In this document: piece after piece, positions 42,493-51,126 of the stretch
How positions within the stretch are numbered: the first letter of the stretch is position 1
How the letters are laid out: every line of letters begins with the position of its first letter
Source: Chryseobacterium edaphi
GTDB lineage: Bacteria; Bacteroidota; Bacteroidia; Flavobacteriales; Weeksellaceae
Length of the DNA stretch: 64,000 nt
Reading direction: 5' to 3'
Assembly (NCBI RefSeq): GCF_025628985.1
Contig: NZ_JAOTEM010000002.1
Span: forward strand, 310,001-374,000
The notes under the pieces: model-generated
Database searches by the model: none
The model's input: the letters and a program-made list of their open reading frames with translations, nothing else
Told to the model about the DNA's origin: nothing
Made by a program: the position numbers and the translations under genes

Positions 42493-43872
42493 TCAATTCT
42501 TCTTCTTCACTTTAGCTTTCACCTTTTTCACCTCATCTTTGATATATGGATATTTTTTCTGCATATCAGTAATCAAAGAAGGATCAAGTTCTAATGCTTT
42601 TTCTAAAGCTTCTGCACCTTTAGTTGTATTTTTTAGATTAAAATAACAATTACTCAGCTGATAATAAAGTTCTGCACGATTGTGATGCTGTAAAGCTGCA
42701 ATCAATACAGTAACTGCCTCTTCATATTCACCGACTAACATTAGAACTTCAGTATATGCATACCAGTTGTAAAATCTTGAAGGTTCAGCATCTACCAATT
42801 TCTTAAGGCAGGAAAGACTTTCTTCAAACTTTCCTGAATCGATAAATAGAAATGCCAATCTTTTCTGGTAATCAAGATTTCCATCGTTCAGCAATGTAGC
42901 TTCTCTTGCAAAGTGCAAAGCTTCCGGCATTCCGCCCATTTCTTCGTAAAGATAAGACTGCTCCATCATTGCCATATAAAACTGCGGATCTTCTCTCAAT
43001 GATTTTTGGAAATAATTCAAAGCTACCGTCGGTTGCTTTAAAGCTTTATAACACAGTCCGATTTTATAAAATGTAAACGCCTTTGTGTATTCCAGCTCCA
43101 GCATTTCTTCATAAACTTCTACTGCTTTTTTGTATTGATTTAAAGCTTCATAGCAAGCCGCTTTACTTGCATAAACTCCAACAGCACTGGAATTAATTGC
43201 CAACATATAGTCGAAACCTTTGATGGCCTCTTCGTAGTTTTTTCTGTTGAAATAATATTGTCCGTACTCGCTCCAGGCTACTTCTGAGTAAGCAAAATTG
43301 TCAAGGTAATCATTCAGGAAAGCAATAGCTTCCTCACTCTTATTCAGATCACTAAAGCAGATCATTGCATTTTCCAACGAATATTCATCCGTAGGATCTT
43401 CTTTCAATGCCTGCTGATAATGTTTAAGAGCGTTAAAAGGATCTCCCAAATTCACATATTCATCTGCAATAAAATTATTCAGGAAGTTTTCTTCTTCGTT
43501 TAATTCTAAAGCTTTTTTGCAGATTTCAATAGATTTTCTAGGATTTCCTAAATTCGAATAATACTTTGCGTAGCATACCAAAAAGTCTGTATTCTCCATA
43601 GAAGAACCTTTTAACTCATCGATCATTTCCTTCGCCGTATTATAATCTTCCCATTCTAAGAGCACTTCAAGTTTTTTGATCTTGATATCCAAAGAATTGG
43701 GATGAAGTTTGAGACCGTAATTAACTGCCATATCAGCGTAATTAAAATCTCCCAACTCCAGATAATAAACAATAATGTCATCTAATTCTTCTGTGTCGAA
43801 GTAGAATTCATCATTATTTTCCATCATTTCCTCGAACTTTTTTACAAGTTCATTTCCAAAATATTCTTCCAA
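42493..43872 (-). CDS. Tetratricopeptide-repeat protein
   Basis: 459 aa, made almost entirely of about eleven to twelve TPR units, e.g. YYSNLGNPRKSIEICKKAL, YYFNRKNYEEAIKGFDYML and YQLSNCYFNLKNTTKGAEA. No signal peptide, so a cytosolic scaffold. The C-terminus is basic (KKVKAKVKKKN). Partners not predictable; apparently monocistronic. Confidence 0.92.
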   Translation of the reverse strand: MEEYFGNELVKKFEEMMENNDEFYFDTEELDDIIVYYLELGDFNYADMAVNYGLKLHPNSLDIKIKKLEVLLEWEDYNTAKEMIDELKGSSMENTDFLVCYAKYYSNLGNPRKSIEICKKALELNEEENFLNNFIADEYVNLGDPFNALKHYQQALKEDPTDEYSLENAMICFSDLNKSEEAIAFLNDYLDNFAYSEVAWSEYGQYYFNRKNYEEAIKGFDYMLAINSSAVGVYASKAACYEALNQYKKAVEVYEEMLELEYTKAFTFYKIGLCYKALKQPTVALNYFQKSLREDPQFYMAMMEQSYLYEEMGGMPEALHFAREATLLNDGNLDYQKRLAFLFIDSGKFEESLSCLKKLVDAEPSRFYNWYAYTEVLMLVGEYEEAVTVLIAALQHHNRAELYYQLSNCYFNLKNTTKGAEALEKALELDPSLITDMQKKYPYIKDEVKKVKAKVKKKN

Positions 43873-43935
43873 TATAGTATCTCAGCGTTATTTTCAAAGT
43901 TCAAAATTATTTTATAAACTTCGAAAAAACTTTTT

Positions 43936-44232
43936 TTAATTAAATTTATTTTTCTTCGGATTTTGTCTGTTATCAAAAAATGAAAATATTTTAATTTCTT
44001 TTTTTGAAAGCCGATAACTTAATGAGAAATTTTCCAAAATTAAAACTCTTCGTAATTCTTTCATACTACTTTTTAGTCCAATTTTATTTTGATCTCTCAG
44101 TAGATTAATCATTCGTAAAGTTTCATCAAGAATTTTTTCTGAATAAATATTTGATTCGTTATGATTTGTCCAATATTGATAAACCTTGTCAAATTGTTTT
44201 CTTGCACGAATTGACCAGATTATTTTTATCAT
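43936..44232 (-). CDS. RelE/ParE-family toxin
   Basis: 98 aa. IIWSIRARKQFDKVYQYW and the C-terminal YRLSKKEIKIFSFFDNRQNPKK match the ParE/RelE fold. The 4-bp overlap with the antitoxin gene (44229-44232) gives coupled translation. Whether it cleaves mRNA or poisons gyrase cannot be told. Confidence 0.88.
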   Translation of the reverse strand: MIKIIWSIRARKQFDKVYQYWTNHNESNIYSEKILDETLRMINLLRDQNKIGLKSSMKELRRVLILENFSLSYRLSKKEIKIFSFFDNRQNPKKNKFN

Positions 44233-44447
44233 CTTCCATATGATTTTAAAAAATCTTCATGCGAAACAACATTTCCTTCTTCAAAATCCTTTATTCCTGA
44301 TCTTATTAATTCCTTTTCTGCATCAGAAATTTTATCCCACCAATCATCATCATGAATTTCTTCTACAAAATCAATTTCAACCGCCTTTAAAATCGCTTTT
44401 ATTTTGGCAAGTTCTTTTTTGTTTTTAGGATTAATGGTAATTGTCAT
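44229..44447 (-). CDS. Antitoxin of the RelE/ParE module
   Basis: 72 aa, upstream of and overlapping the toxin by 4 bp. A short N-terminal part is followed by an acidic helix-rich tail with DDDWWDKISDAEKELIRSGIKD, as in many Bacteroidetes RelE-cognate antitoxins. No clear DNA-binding motif. Confidence 0.85.
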   Translation of the reverse strand: MTITINPKNKKELAKIKAILKAVEIDFVEEIHDDDWWDKISDAEKELIRSGIKDFEEGNVVSHEDFLKSYGR

Positions 44448-44486
44448 TGTGCTGTTATTCTATACTAAATATACAAAAATTCTGAA

Positions 44487-45869
44487 TTAAATCAAACTTC
44501 TGATTTTTGCAATCATGTCATCGCCTAATTTGTCGGCTTCTTCCTGTGAGAAAGCCTCTGTATAAATTCTGATAATTGGTTCTGTATTCGATTTTCTCAA
44601 GTGAACCCAATTGTTTTCAAAATCTATTTTCACACCGTCTACCGTAGAAACCTCTTCATTTTGATATTCTTTTTCCATTTTAGTTAAAAGATCATCAACA
44701 TTTATTTCCGGAGTTAATTCGATTTTCTTTTTTCCCATGAAGTAACTTGGGTAGCCAGCTCTCAGTTCAGAAACTGTTTTGTTTTCTTTTGCCAAATGCG
44801 TTAAAAACAAAGCAACTCCTACCAAAGAATCTCTTCCGTAATGAAGTTCAGGATAGATAATTCCACCGTTTCCTTCACCACCGATCACGGCATTTTTTTC
44901 TTTCATCAAATTCACCACATTCACTTCTCCTACAGCACTTGCAAAATATTCTGAGTTGTGCGTTTTTGCCACATCTCTTAATGCGCGGCTTGAAGAAAGA
45001 TTTGAAATGGCAACTCCGTTTTTGTTTTTCAACAGATAATCTGCAACGGCAACCAAGGTATATTCTTCGCCAAACATTTCTCCGTTTTCATCTACCAAAG
45101 CCAGTCTGTCAACATCCGGATCTACGACAACACCAAAATCAGCTTTTTCTTTGATCACCAATTCACAAATATCTCCCAAATGTTCTTTCAACGGTTCAGG
45201 ATTGTGTGGGAATTGTCCGTTGGGCTCACAGTATAATTTTACCGTTTCGCAGCCTAATTTATCTAAAAGCATCGGAATTGCAATTCCGCCTGTAGAATTT
45301 ACGGCGTCTAAAACGATTTTATATTTTTTAGCTTTAATGGCTTCGACATCTACCATCGGCAAATCAAGAATCTGCTGAATATGAATATCAAAAGCATCAT
45401 CTCTGGTTTCATATTTTCCTAAATCATCAACTTCAGCATAATTGAAATCTTCATTTTCTGCCAACGCTAAAACTTCAGCACCATTTTCACCGTTGATGAA
45501 TTCTCCTTTTTCGTTGAGCAATTTCAAAGCATTCCACTGTTTTGGATTGTGGGAAGCGGTTAAAATAATTCCACCGTCAGCATTTAATTCAGGAACCATA
45601 ATTTCTACTGTAGGAGTTGTAGAAAGTCCAAGATCTACTACATTGATTCCCAATCCCTGCAAAGTTGCAGTTACCAAAGAATTCACCATTGAACCTGAGA
45701 TTCTGGCATCACGACCGATCACTAAGGTTAAATCCTTTTTATTTTTATTATTCTGAAGCCAGGTTCCGAATGCCGAAGCAAATTTTACGACATCAAGCGG
45801 CGTCAAGTTATCATTTACTTTTCCACCAATCGTTCCTCTGATTCCGGAGATACTTTTTATTAATGACAT
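44487..45869 (-). CDS. glmM: Phosphoglucosamine mutase-type phosphohexomutase
   Basis: 460 aa. Start SLIKSISGIRGTIGGKVNDNLTP, active-site Ser in ILTASHNPKQWNALK, metal loop VVDPDVDRLALVD, sugar loop GGEGNGGIIYPELHYGRD and phosphate loop LRKSNTEPIIRIYTEA. Supplies GlcN-1-P for UDP-GlcNAc. Phosphomannomutase activity cannot be excluded by sequence alone. Confidence 0.9.
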   Translation of the reverse strand: MSLIKSISGIRGTIGGKVNDNLTPLDVVKFASAFGTWLQNNKNKKDLTLVIGRDARISGSMVNSLVTATLQGLGINVVDLGLSTTPTVEIMVPELNADGGIILTASHNPKQWNALKLLNEKGEFINGENGAEVLALAENEDFNYAEVDDLGKYETRDDAFDIHIQQILDLPMVDVEAIKAKKYKIVLDAVNSTGGIAIPMLLDKLGCETVKLYCEPNGQFPHNPEPLKEHLGDICELVIKEKADFGVVVDPDVDRLALVDENGEMFGEEYTLVAVADYLLKNKNGVAISNLSSSRALRDVAKTHNSEYFASAVGEVNVVNLMKEKNAVIGGEGNGGIIYPELHYGRDSLVGVALFLTHLAKENKTVSELRAGYPSYFMGKKKIELTPEINVDDLLTKMEKEYQNEEVSTVDGVKIDFENNWVHLRKSNTEPIIRIYTEAFSQEEADKLGDDMIAKIRSLI

Positions 45870-46003
45870 ACTTTTAAAAATGTTTTTGCAAAAATACGAA
45901 TAAAAGAAAGATCGATTGATGAATTGTGCTTAACGTTAGTAAGTTGTTCCTTTCAAAAAAAAGAGTTTAAACTTTGTTAATGATGATCACTCGCAGAAGG
46001 CTT

Positions 46004-46156
46004 CTAAGAACACCCGCAGTCCTTATCGCAGCCTGATCTTTTAGAATGAAATTTCTTCGGCGCAAAATTTTTCCTAATAAATCTGAATAAAGAATAGCAG
46101 GCAAAAAGCACCACAAGAGCGATAATAATGTATTGAAAAATTAAGGAAGACTCCAT
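46004..46156 (-). CDS. FeoB-associated Cys-rich membrane protein
   Basis: 50 aa from ATG 46156, whose A is the last base of the feoB stop (TAATG). One membrane helix (about 6-24), a basic stretch, and the Cys-rich end SGCDKDCGCS typical of small proteins encoded after feoB (FeoC/FeoB-associated group). It probably assists ferrous iron uptake. Confidence 0.88.
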   Translation of the reverse strand: MESSLIFQYIIIALVVLFACYSLFRFIRKNFAPKKFHSKRSGCDKDCGCS

Positions 46157-48189
46157 TATTTTAAGATTTGATAAGCTATTAATGACACAAAATATGCCAA
46201 ACCCGTCATCATTACCACCTGAAAGCCAGTCCATTTCCAGCTTTTGGTTTCTCTGTAAACTACCGCAATGGTAGAAACACACTGCATCGCAAACGCGTAA
46301 AACAATAAAACTGAAATACCGGTTGCAAAACTGAAGACTTTTTCGCCATTTGGTTTTACATCCATTCGCATTTTATCGATTACTTTTCCTTCAGGAGCGT
46401 CGTCATCCAAACTATACAAAGTAGACATCGTTCCCACGAAAACCTCTCTTGCTACAAAGCTCGTCAGAATTCCAACTCCCATTTTCCAATCGTATCCAAG
46501 AGGAGCAATTGCGGGTTCTATTGCTTTTCCCATTTTAGCTAAATACGAGTGATCCAAATGTACATCTGTAGCAACAATCTGATCCGGATTTTGTTTCGGT
46601 CCGAAATAACTCAAACACCAAATGATAATACTTACAATAAATATAATTTTTCCCGCTCCTGTTATAAAGTCCCAGACTTTCCCTAAAACCATTTTCAAAT
46701 CGTATCCAAAAAGCGGTTTTTTATAAGTAGGTAAATCCATAACCAGATAAGTCTTTCCTTTATTTTTAATGAAACCTTTCAAAATAGCTGCTGAAAGTAA
46801 CGCAACAAAAAATCCTAAAAGATACATTCCTAAAAGCACCAAAGCTCTATATTGAATTCCAAAAATCGTTTTATCCGAAATAATCAACCCAATAATAATA
46901 CTGTATACCGGAAGTCTAGCCGAGCAGGTCATAAACGGTGTCACCAAAATCGTCAGCAATCTTTCTCTGAAATTTTCGATATTTCTTGTCGAAATCACTG
47001 CAGGAATTGCACAAGCTGTCCCTGAAACCAATGGAACGATACTTTTACCATTTAATCCAAATGGTCTTAAAAACCTATCCATCAGGAAAATAACTCTTGC
47101 CATATATCCTGAATCTTCCAAAAGATAAAGGAAATATAATAAAATCCCGATTTGGGGTGCGAAAATGATGATTCCCCCTAATCCGGGAACAATTCCGTCG
47201 GAAATTAATGAATTGATTGGACCTTCCGGTAAATTCTCTTTAGTAAATGCTGAAAGCCAAGCAAAAAACTCGTCAATCCAATTCATCGGATATTCTGCAA
47301 GAAAGAAAACACTATTAAAAATAATCAGTAATATTCCAATAAAAACAACATAACCTAAGATCGGATGAACAAGAACTTTATCTAATTTCTCGGTCAATAA
47401 TTCTTTAAACTGAGGTTTTTTAGAAATAACATTTGATAAAATTTTATCAATACTTTGGTATCTCCTAACCACTTCCTGCACCTGCAATCTTTTCGGAACC
47501 AGACTTTTAGATTCTGGATCATTAATTAACTCTGTTGCTGAAGCCAATTTATTTAAATCTGCGCCGATTGAGAGACTCATCCAAGCTTTATAATCGTTTT
47601 CAAACTTATTATGTGCAGAAACCTTGCTTAAAAAATCTTTATGCTCAGCAGGAATTTCAAATGATGGTTTTTCTGTTTTAGCAAAATCATTATTCAAAAC
47701 AGCTTCCTGAATAGCTTCAATTCCTAATTGTTCCTTCGCATTGGTCTGAATAATTTTGATATTCAAAGCTTCGGAAAACTTTTCGATATCGATATTGATA
47801 CCTCTTCTTTCTGCCTGATCCATCTGGTTTACCACCAAAATCATCGGAACTCCTAAATCCTGAATCTGCTGAAACAAAAGCAAGCCTCTTTTTAAACTTA
47901 AAGCCTCCAAAATATAAACAACTCCTGTAAAATCTTTCTGCGCTTCCAGAAGAAATTTAGAAAAAATAGCTTCGTCTTCAGAACTCGGATAAATACTGTA
48001 TGATCCGGGAAGATCTACTACCTCAACTTCTTCATTTTTATAAGCGTAAGTTCCGGAATGACTTGAAACAGTAACACCTGCGTAGTTTCCGGTCTTCTGT
48101 TTTTTGTTGCAAAGTGCATTAAAAACCGTTGATTTTCCTACGTTTGGATTTCCGACTAAAAGTATCTGTTTTTTGTTTTGTTGCTGCAT
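46156..48189 (-). CDS. feoB: Ferrous iron transporter FeoB
   Basis: 677 aa from ATG 48189, whose A is the last base of the feoA stop (TGATG); an in-frame TTG nine bases upstream is not needed. G-protein domain: G1 VGNPNVGKSTVFNAL, G3 DLPGSYSIYP, G4 NQMDQAE. Then a helical GDI region and gate domains with IFAPQIGILLYFLYLLEDSGYMARV, GTACAIPAV and FVAREVFVGTM. Inner-membrane Fe2+ uptake. Confidence 0.97.
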   Translation of the reverse strand: MQQQNKKQILLVGNPNVGKSTVFNALCNKKQKTGNYAGVTVSSHSGTYAYKNEEVEVVDLPGSYSIYPSSEDEAIFSKFLLEAQKDFTGVVYILEALSLKRGLLLFQQIQDLGVPMILVVNQMDQAERRGINIDIEKFSEALNIKIIQTNAKEQLGIEAIQEAVLNNDFAKTEKPSFEIPAEHKDFLSKVSAHNKFENDYKAWMSLSIGADLNKLASATELINDPESKSLVPKRLQVQEVVRRYQSIDKILSNVISKKPQFKELLTEKLDKVLVHPILGYVVFIGILLIIFNSVFFLAEYPMNWIDEFFAWLSAFTKENLPEGPINSLISDGIVPGLGGIIIFAPQIGILLYFLYLLEDSGYMARVIFLMDRFLRPFGLNGKSIVPLVSGTACAIPAVISTRNIENFRERLLTILVTPFMTCSARLPVYSIIIGLIISDKTIFGIQYRALVLLGMYLLGFFVALLSAAILKGFIKNKGKTYLVMDLPTYKKPLFGYDLKMVLGKVWDFITGAGKIIFIVSIIIWCLSYFGPKQNPDQIVATDVHLDHSYLAKMGKAIEPAIAPLGYDWKMGVGILTSFVAREVFVGTMSTLYSLDDDAPEGKVIDKMRMDVKPNGEKVFSFATGISVLLFYAFAMQCVSTIAVVYRETKSWKWTGFQVVMMTGLAYFVSLIAYQILK

Positions 48190-48443
48190 CAATTCCAATC
48201 TTCTACCATGATATACTCACCTTCTTCTTTACGCAGTGCAATGCGGCTTTTTTCTTCGCCAAACTCCACATAAAGAGGACCATTGAAAGGAGCCTGATAC
48301 AGAATTCTGAAAACAGTTTCAGGCAAAAGCCCCATTTCTATGATTTTGTTGGGCATTTTCAGATGATCATTATCATAGCCCAAAATTTTCCCAAGTTTGT
48401 TCTTAGGAAAGCTGCTTAGTTTCTGTAAATAGTTATCTTTCAA
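48189..48443 (-). CDS. feoA: Ferrous iron transport protein FeoA
   Basis: 84 aa, small SH3-like fold: NKIIEMGLLPETVFRIL and PLYVEFGEEKSRIALRKEEG. Shares one base with the feoB start. First gene of feoA-feoB-Cys-rich operon. I see no obvious Fur box upstream in 48444-48533. Confidence 0.93.
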   Translation of the reverse strand: MKDNYLQKLSSFPKNKLGKILGYDNDHLKMPNKIIEMGLLPETVFRILYQAPFNGPLYVEFGEEKSRIALRKEEGEYIMVEDWN

Positions 48444-48533
48444 TACCTATGTTTTTAGACATTGCAAATATACTCTATTTAAATTTAATCTAAATAAGAC
48501 TGATTTTAAAGATTCACAAAAACTATCATAAAC

Positions 48534-48569
48534 AATAAACCCAAATACATTTCTGCATTTGGGTTTATT
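48534..48569. terminator. Hairpin upstream of feoA, 3' side of the GLPGLI gene
   Basis: A 13-bp perfect stem AATAAACCCAAAT/ATTTGGGTTTATT with a short loop. It lies downstream of the GLPGLI gene at 49526-48597 and so probably terminates it; tails are AT-rich on both sides. Confidence 0.75.
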
Positions 48570-48596
48570 TCAATATAGTTGAGTTAAATATGAATA

Positions 48597-49526
48597 TTAT
48601 TTTTTATCATTTTCTTTACCGACTTTCTCAACTTCACCAACAATCACTTTTCCGTAAGCAGGTTCTATTGTGTTGTCAGTGGCATTAAAGAAATCTTTAT
48701 ACTGCTTTTCCTGTTTTTTCATCATATCACCGATTGTTCCTTCCATTCCCGGGATTGATTTTGACATCATTTCCTGAGTCATCATAGGTCTGATTGTAGC
48801 AAACGGATCTTTTTTGAACTCGCCGAATTTTTTCTCAAATTTATCTCTTGGTAATTCGTTCACTTTCCCTCCTTTTGCCTGCATTAAGTTTTCTATATAA
48901 GAGAATTCCGTATAATCTTTTACTTTTTTATTCCCCTGAAGCACCCAAGAATAGTTCTTAGCATCATCTTCAATTTTTACAATCAAACCAGGAAGTCCTG
49001 AAAATTTGTACGGTCCATCCTGAAAAGGGATATCTGAACTGAACCAAGCCGTCCATTTTCTTCCACCGAATTCTGTAGTCGCTTTTTGTGTATTGTATTC
49101 ACCGATTTTCTGCTTATCATTTAAGATTTTCCAGTTGAATTTTGCATCTTCACTATAACCGATATTTGCAGGAGTAAATCCGCTTGCTATCTTCTCAACA
49201 AACTGAATTTTCATGCTTGGATAAGTCTTGTAAACTCTAGCAGAAATTTTGGGTTGTTTAAGAGATTTTGAAAGATCTTTCATGATTCCTGCTTTTTGCA
49301 TGGCTTCAATTTCAACTTTCATAATAGAATCCTGAGCAATTATTGTGTAATCCTGATATACAGATCTGTTTTTATCTGTAATATCCAAAACGGTAATAAC
49401 TTTCTCCATTTTGGCAGAATCCTGTTTTGGCCTGTAAGTCAATTCATAAAAGAATCTGTTTGCCGTTTCCTGTGCATTAGCAATTGCAAAAGCTGCAATC
49501 AATACTATTGAAAATAAATTTTTCAT
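48597..49526 (-). CDS. GLPGLI family protein
   Basis: 309 aa. Signal peptide MKNLFSIVLIAAFAIANA. The name-giving motif occurs in DGPYKFSGLPGLIVKIED, preceded by GGRKWTAWFSSDIPF. The family is Bacteroidetes-specific, exported and of unknown function, often near TonB-dependent receptors, as here. The K/M/E-rich C-terminus is unusual in length. A second family member lies at 54103. Confidence 0.93.
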   Translation of the reverse strand: MKNLFSIVLIAAFAIANAQETANRFFYELTYRPKQDSAKMEKVITVLDITDKNRSVYQDYTIIAQDSIMKVEIEAMQKAGIMKDLSKSLKQPKISARVYKTYPSMKIQFVEKIASGFTPANIGYSEDAKFNWKILNDKQKIGEYNTQKATTEFGGRKWTAWFSSDIPFQDGPYKFSGLPGLIVKIEDDAKNYSWVLQGNKKVKDYTEFSYIENLMQAKGGKVNELPRDKFEKKFGEFKKDPFATIRPMMTQEMMSKSIPGMEGTIGDMMKKQEKQYKDFFNATDNTIEPAYGKVIVGEVEKVGKENDKK

Positions 49527-49653
49527 TTTAATAACGTTTAAATAATTAGTTAGCAGTTGTGCAATTTTGTTACAGATTTTTTTTAATTAAAATTTCTTTA
49601 GCTTTTGTTTTCTCTAAAATTTTTAAATTTAAATAACCTAAAAACAAAATTTT

Positions 49654-50151
49654 ATGAACACTTTAAAACAATTCAGAGACGAGCTCGAAGCCGAGTATCA
49701 AACGACAAAGAAGTTTTTTGAAATTTATCCCGAAGATAAAAACGATTATGCTCCGCATCCGAAAAGCATGAAAATGGCACATTTGGTCACTCATATAGCA
49801 GAAATTTTTGGCTGGGCTGGGTTTATGCTTAACAGTTCAGAGCTTGATTTTGCAAAGAGCGATTTAAAGCCAAAACTATTGACCACAAAAGAAGATTTGC
49901 TCAAAGTATTTGAAGACAACTACAAAGCCAGCAAAGAAGCTCTGGAAAAGGCAACCGAAGAAGATCTTAATCCAATCTGGTCTTTAAAAAATGATGGTCA
50001 CACTTTATCTTCCTGGACGAAGTATGGCGCAATTCGTCACAGCTTAAGTCAAATTACCCACCATCGTGCACAATTGGGAGTGTATTACAGATTAAATGAT
50101 ATTCAGCTTCCCGGAAGTTATGGTCCGACTGCTGATCTGGAAAGTTTTTAA
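49654..50151 (+). CDS. DinB-family protein
   Basis: 165 aa four-helix bundle. Metal-ligand histidines fit HLVTHIAEIFGW and ITHHRAQLGVYYR. DinB/YfiT-like proteins include metal-dependent thiol transferases; the exact activity here is unknown. Monocistronic with a terminator at 50168. Confidence 0.88.
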   Translation: MNTLKQFRDELEAEYQTTKKFFEIYPEDKNDYAPHPKSMKMAHLVTHIAEIFGWAGFMLNSSELDFAKSDLKPKLLTTKEDLLKVFEDNYKASKEALEKATEEDLNPIWSLKNDGHTLSSWTKYGAIRHSLSQITHHRAQLGVYYRLNDIQLPGSYGPTADLESF

Positions 50152-50167
50152 ATTTGTGATTTAATAA

Positions 50168-50196
50168 AAGAACCAATCTTCAGAAGATTGGTTCTT
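50168..50196. terminator. Bidirectional terminator, DinB/FkbM
   Basis: AAGAACCAATCTT-CAG-AAGATTGGTTCTT perfect 13-bp stem between converging genes. Confidence 0.88.
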
Positions 50197-50222
50197 GAAA
50201 TTTTTATCTTAAAAAATGATCT

Positions 50223-50984
50223 TTACAAAGAAAGATTCTCTACTACCAAGTTCTCGCCGCTTACAAAAAGATGATAATGAGACCAGGTCTTATTCAAGGC
50301 TTCAAAAAACACTCTAGATGAATCTTTTTGCATAGAATCATGAAGTTCAATGATTAGCATTTTTACTTTTGGCAACCATTCTTCATAATTTTTGGAAAAC
50401 ACTTCTTTTTCGCTACCCTCAATATCCATTTTTAATAAATCAATTTTGTCAAAATTGTTTTCTTTGATAATTGTATTGACGGAGATAGCCTCAATTTTAC
50501 CATTTTGATTATCTTCTACTACTTGAATTCCCCACTTTGCAACATCTTCATCAATGATTTTTAATTTAACATCATTACTCCAAAGTCCTTTGTTTAATAC
50601 TTGTATATAAGGATATTTTTCAAGGTTCTTTTTTGCTATCAGAAAATTATCAGAATCCGGTTCTATTGTAATAATTTTTGCTTCAGGAAATTTATTCTTC
50701 ATTAGAACTGAAAAAAGTCCGACATTGCCTCCTGCATCTATAATGATTTTGGGGTTTTTGTAATAGCCCGGGTTGTATTGCTTTTCAATAAAAATCTGTT
50801 TAAAAACTTCCAAATCAGATTTTTCATTTTTTCTAAGTTGTATAGGATGCTTCATCCCATAGACGTGTATATTCTTTAAGTCTGAAGATGAAATCTCTTT
50901 ATAAAGCTTATATCCTTCTTTGATCCCATACTCATTGAAATATGGCAAAAAGCTTTTAATTTTATTGTATAAATTTTTTCTCAT
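50223..50984 (-). CDS. FkbM-family methyltransferase
   Basis: 253 aa. SAM-binding motif IIIDAGGNVGLFSVLM (about 80-95), acidic turn ITIEPDSDNF, and FkbM signature KIDLLKMDIEGSEKEVF. Such enzymes usually O-methylate sugars or polyketides. No glycosyltransferases nearby, so the substrate is unclear. Own terminator to the left. Confidence 0.9.
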   Translation of the reverse strand: MRKNLYNKIKSFLPYFNEYGIKEGYKLYKEISSSDLKNIHVYGMKHPIQLRKNEKSDLEVFKQIFIEKQYNPGYYKNPKIIIDAGGNVGLFSVLMKNKFPEAKIITIEPDSDNFLIAKKNLEKYPYIQVLNKGLWSNDVKLKIIDEDVAKWGIQVVEDNQNGKIEAISVNTIIKENNFDKIDLLKMDIEGSEKEVFSKNYEEWLPKVKMLIIELHDSMQKDSSRVFFEALNKTWSHYHLFVSGENLVVENLSL

Positions 50985-51090
50985 TCAATTGAAATTTTTT
51001 CCAAAAATAAATATTTTTTTTCCTTTTTAAGCCTTTAATCAATTTTGCAATGATTTTATATGCAAATAAGTTTTTAATTAAGTTAAAAAT

Positions 51091-51126
51091 AACAAACCCA
51101 ATCTTGCTAAGATTGGGTTTGTTTTG
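51091..51126 (-). terminator. Terminator of the outer-membrane receptor gene
   Basis: Stem AACAAACCCAATCTT/AAGATTGGGTTTGTT with GCTA-type loop, next to the stop codon. AT tail on the minus strand. Confidence 0.8.

Noticed and set aside
42493..45869. A defence island around the RelE/ParE pair
   Set aside because: The neighbours (TPR protein, glmM, feo) are ordinary; a lone toxin-antitoxin pair is common in chromosomes.
46156..48198. FeoB start at the TTG codon at 48198
   Set aside because: ATG 48189 overlaps the feoA stop as TGATG, the usual coupled arrangement.
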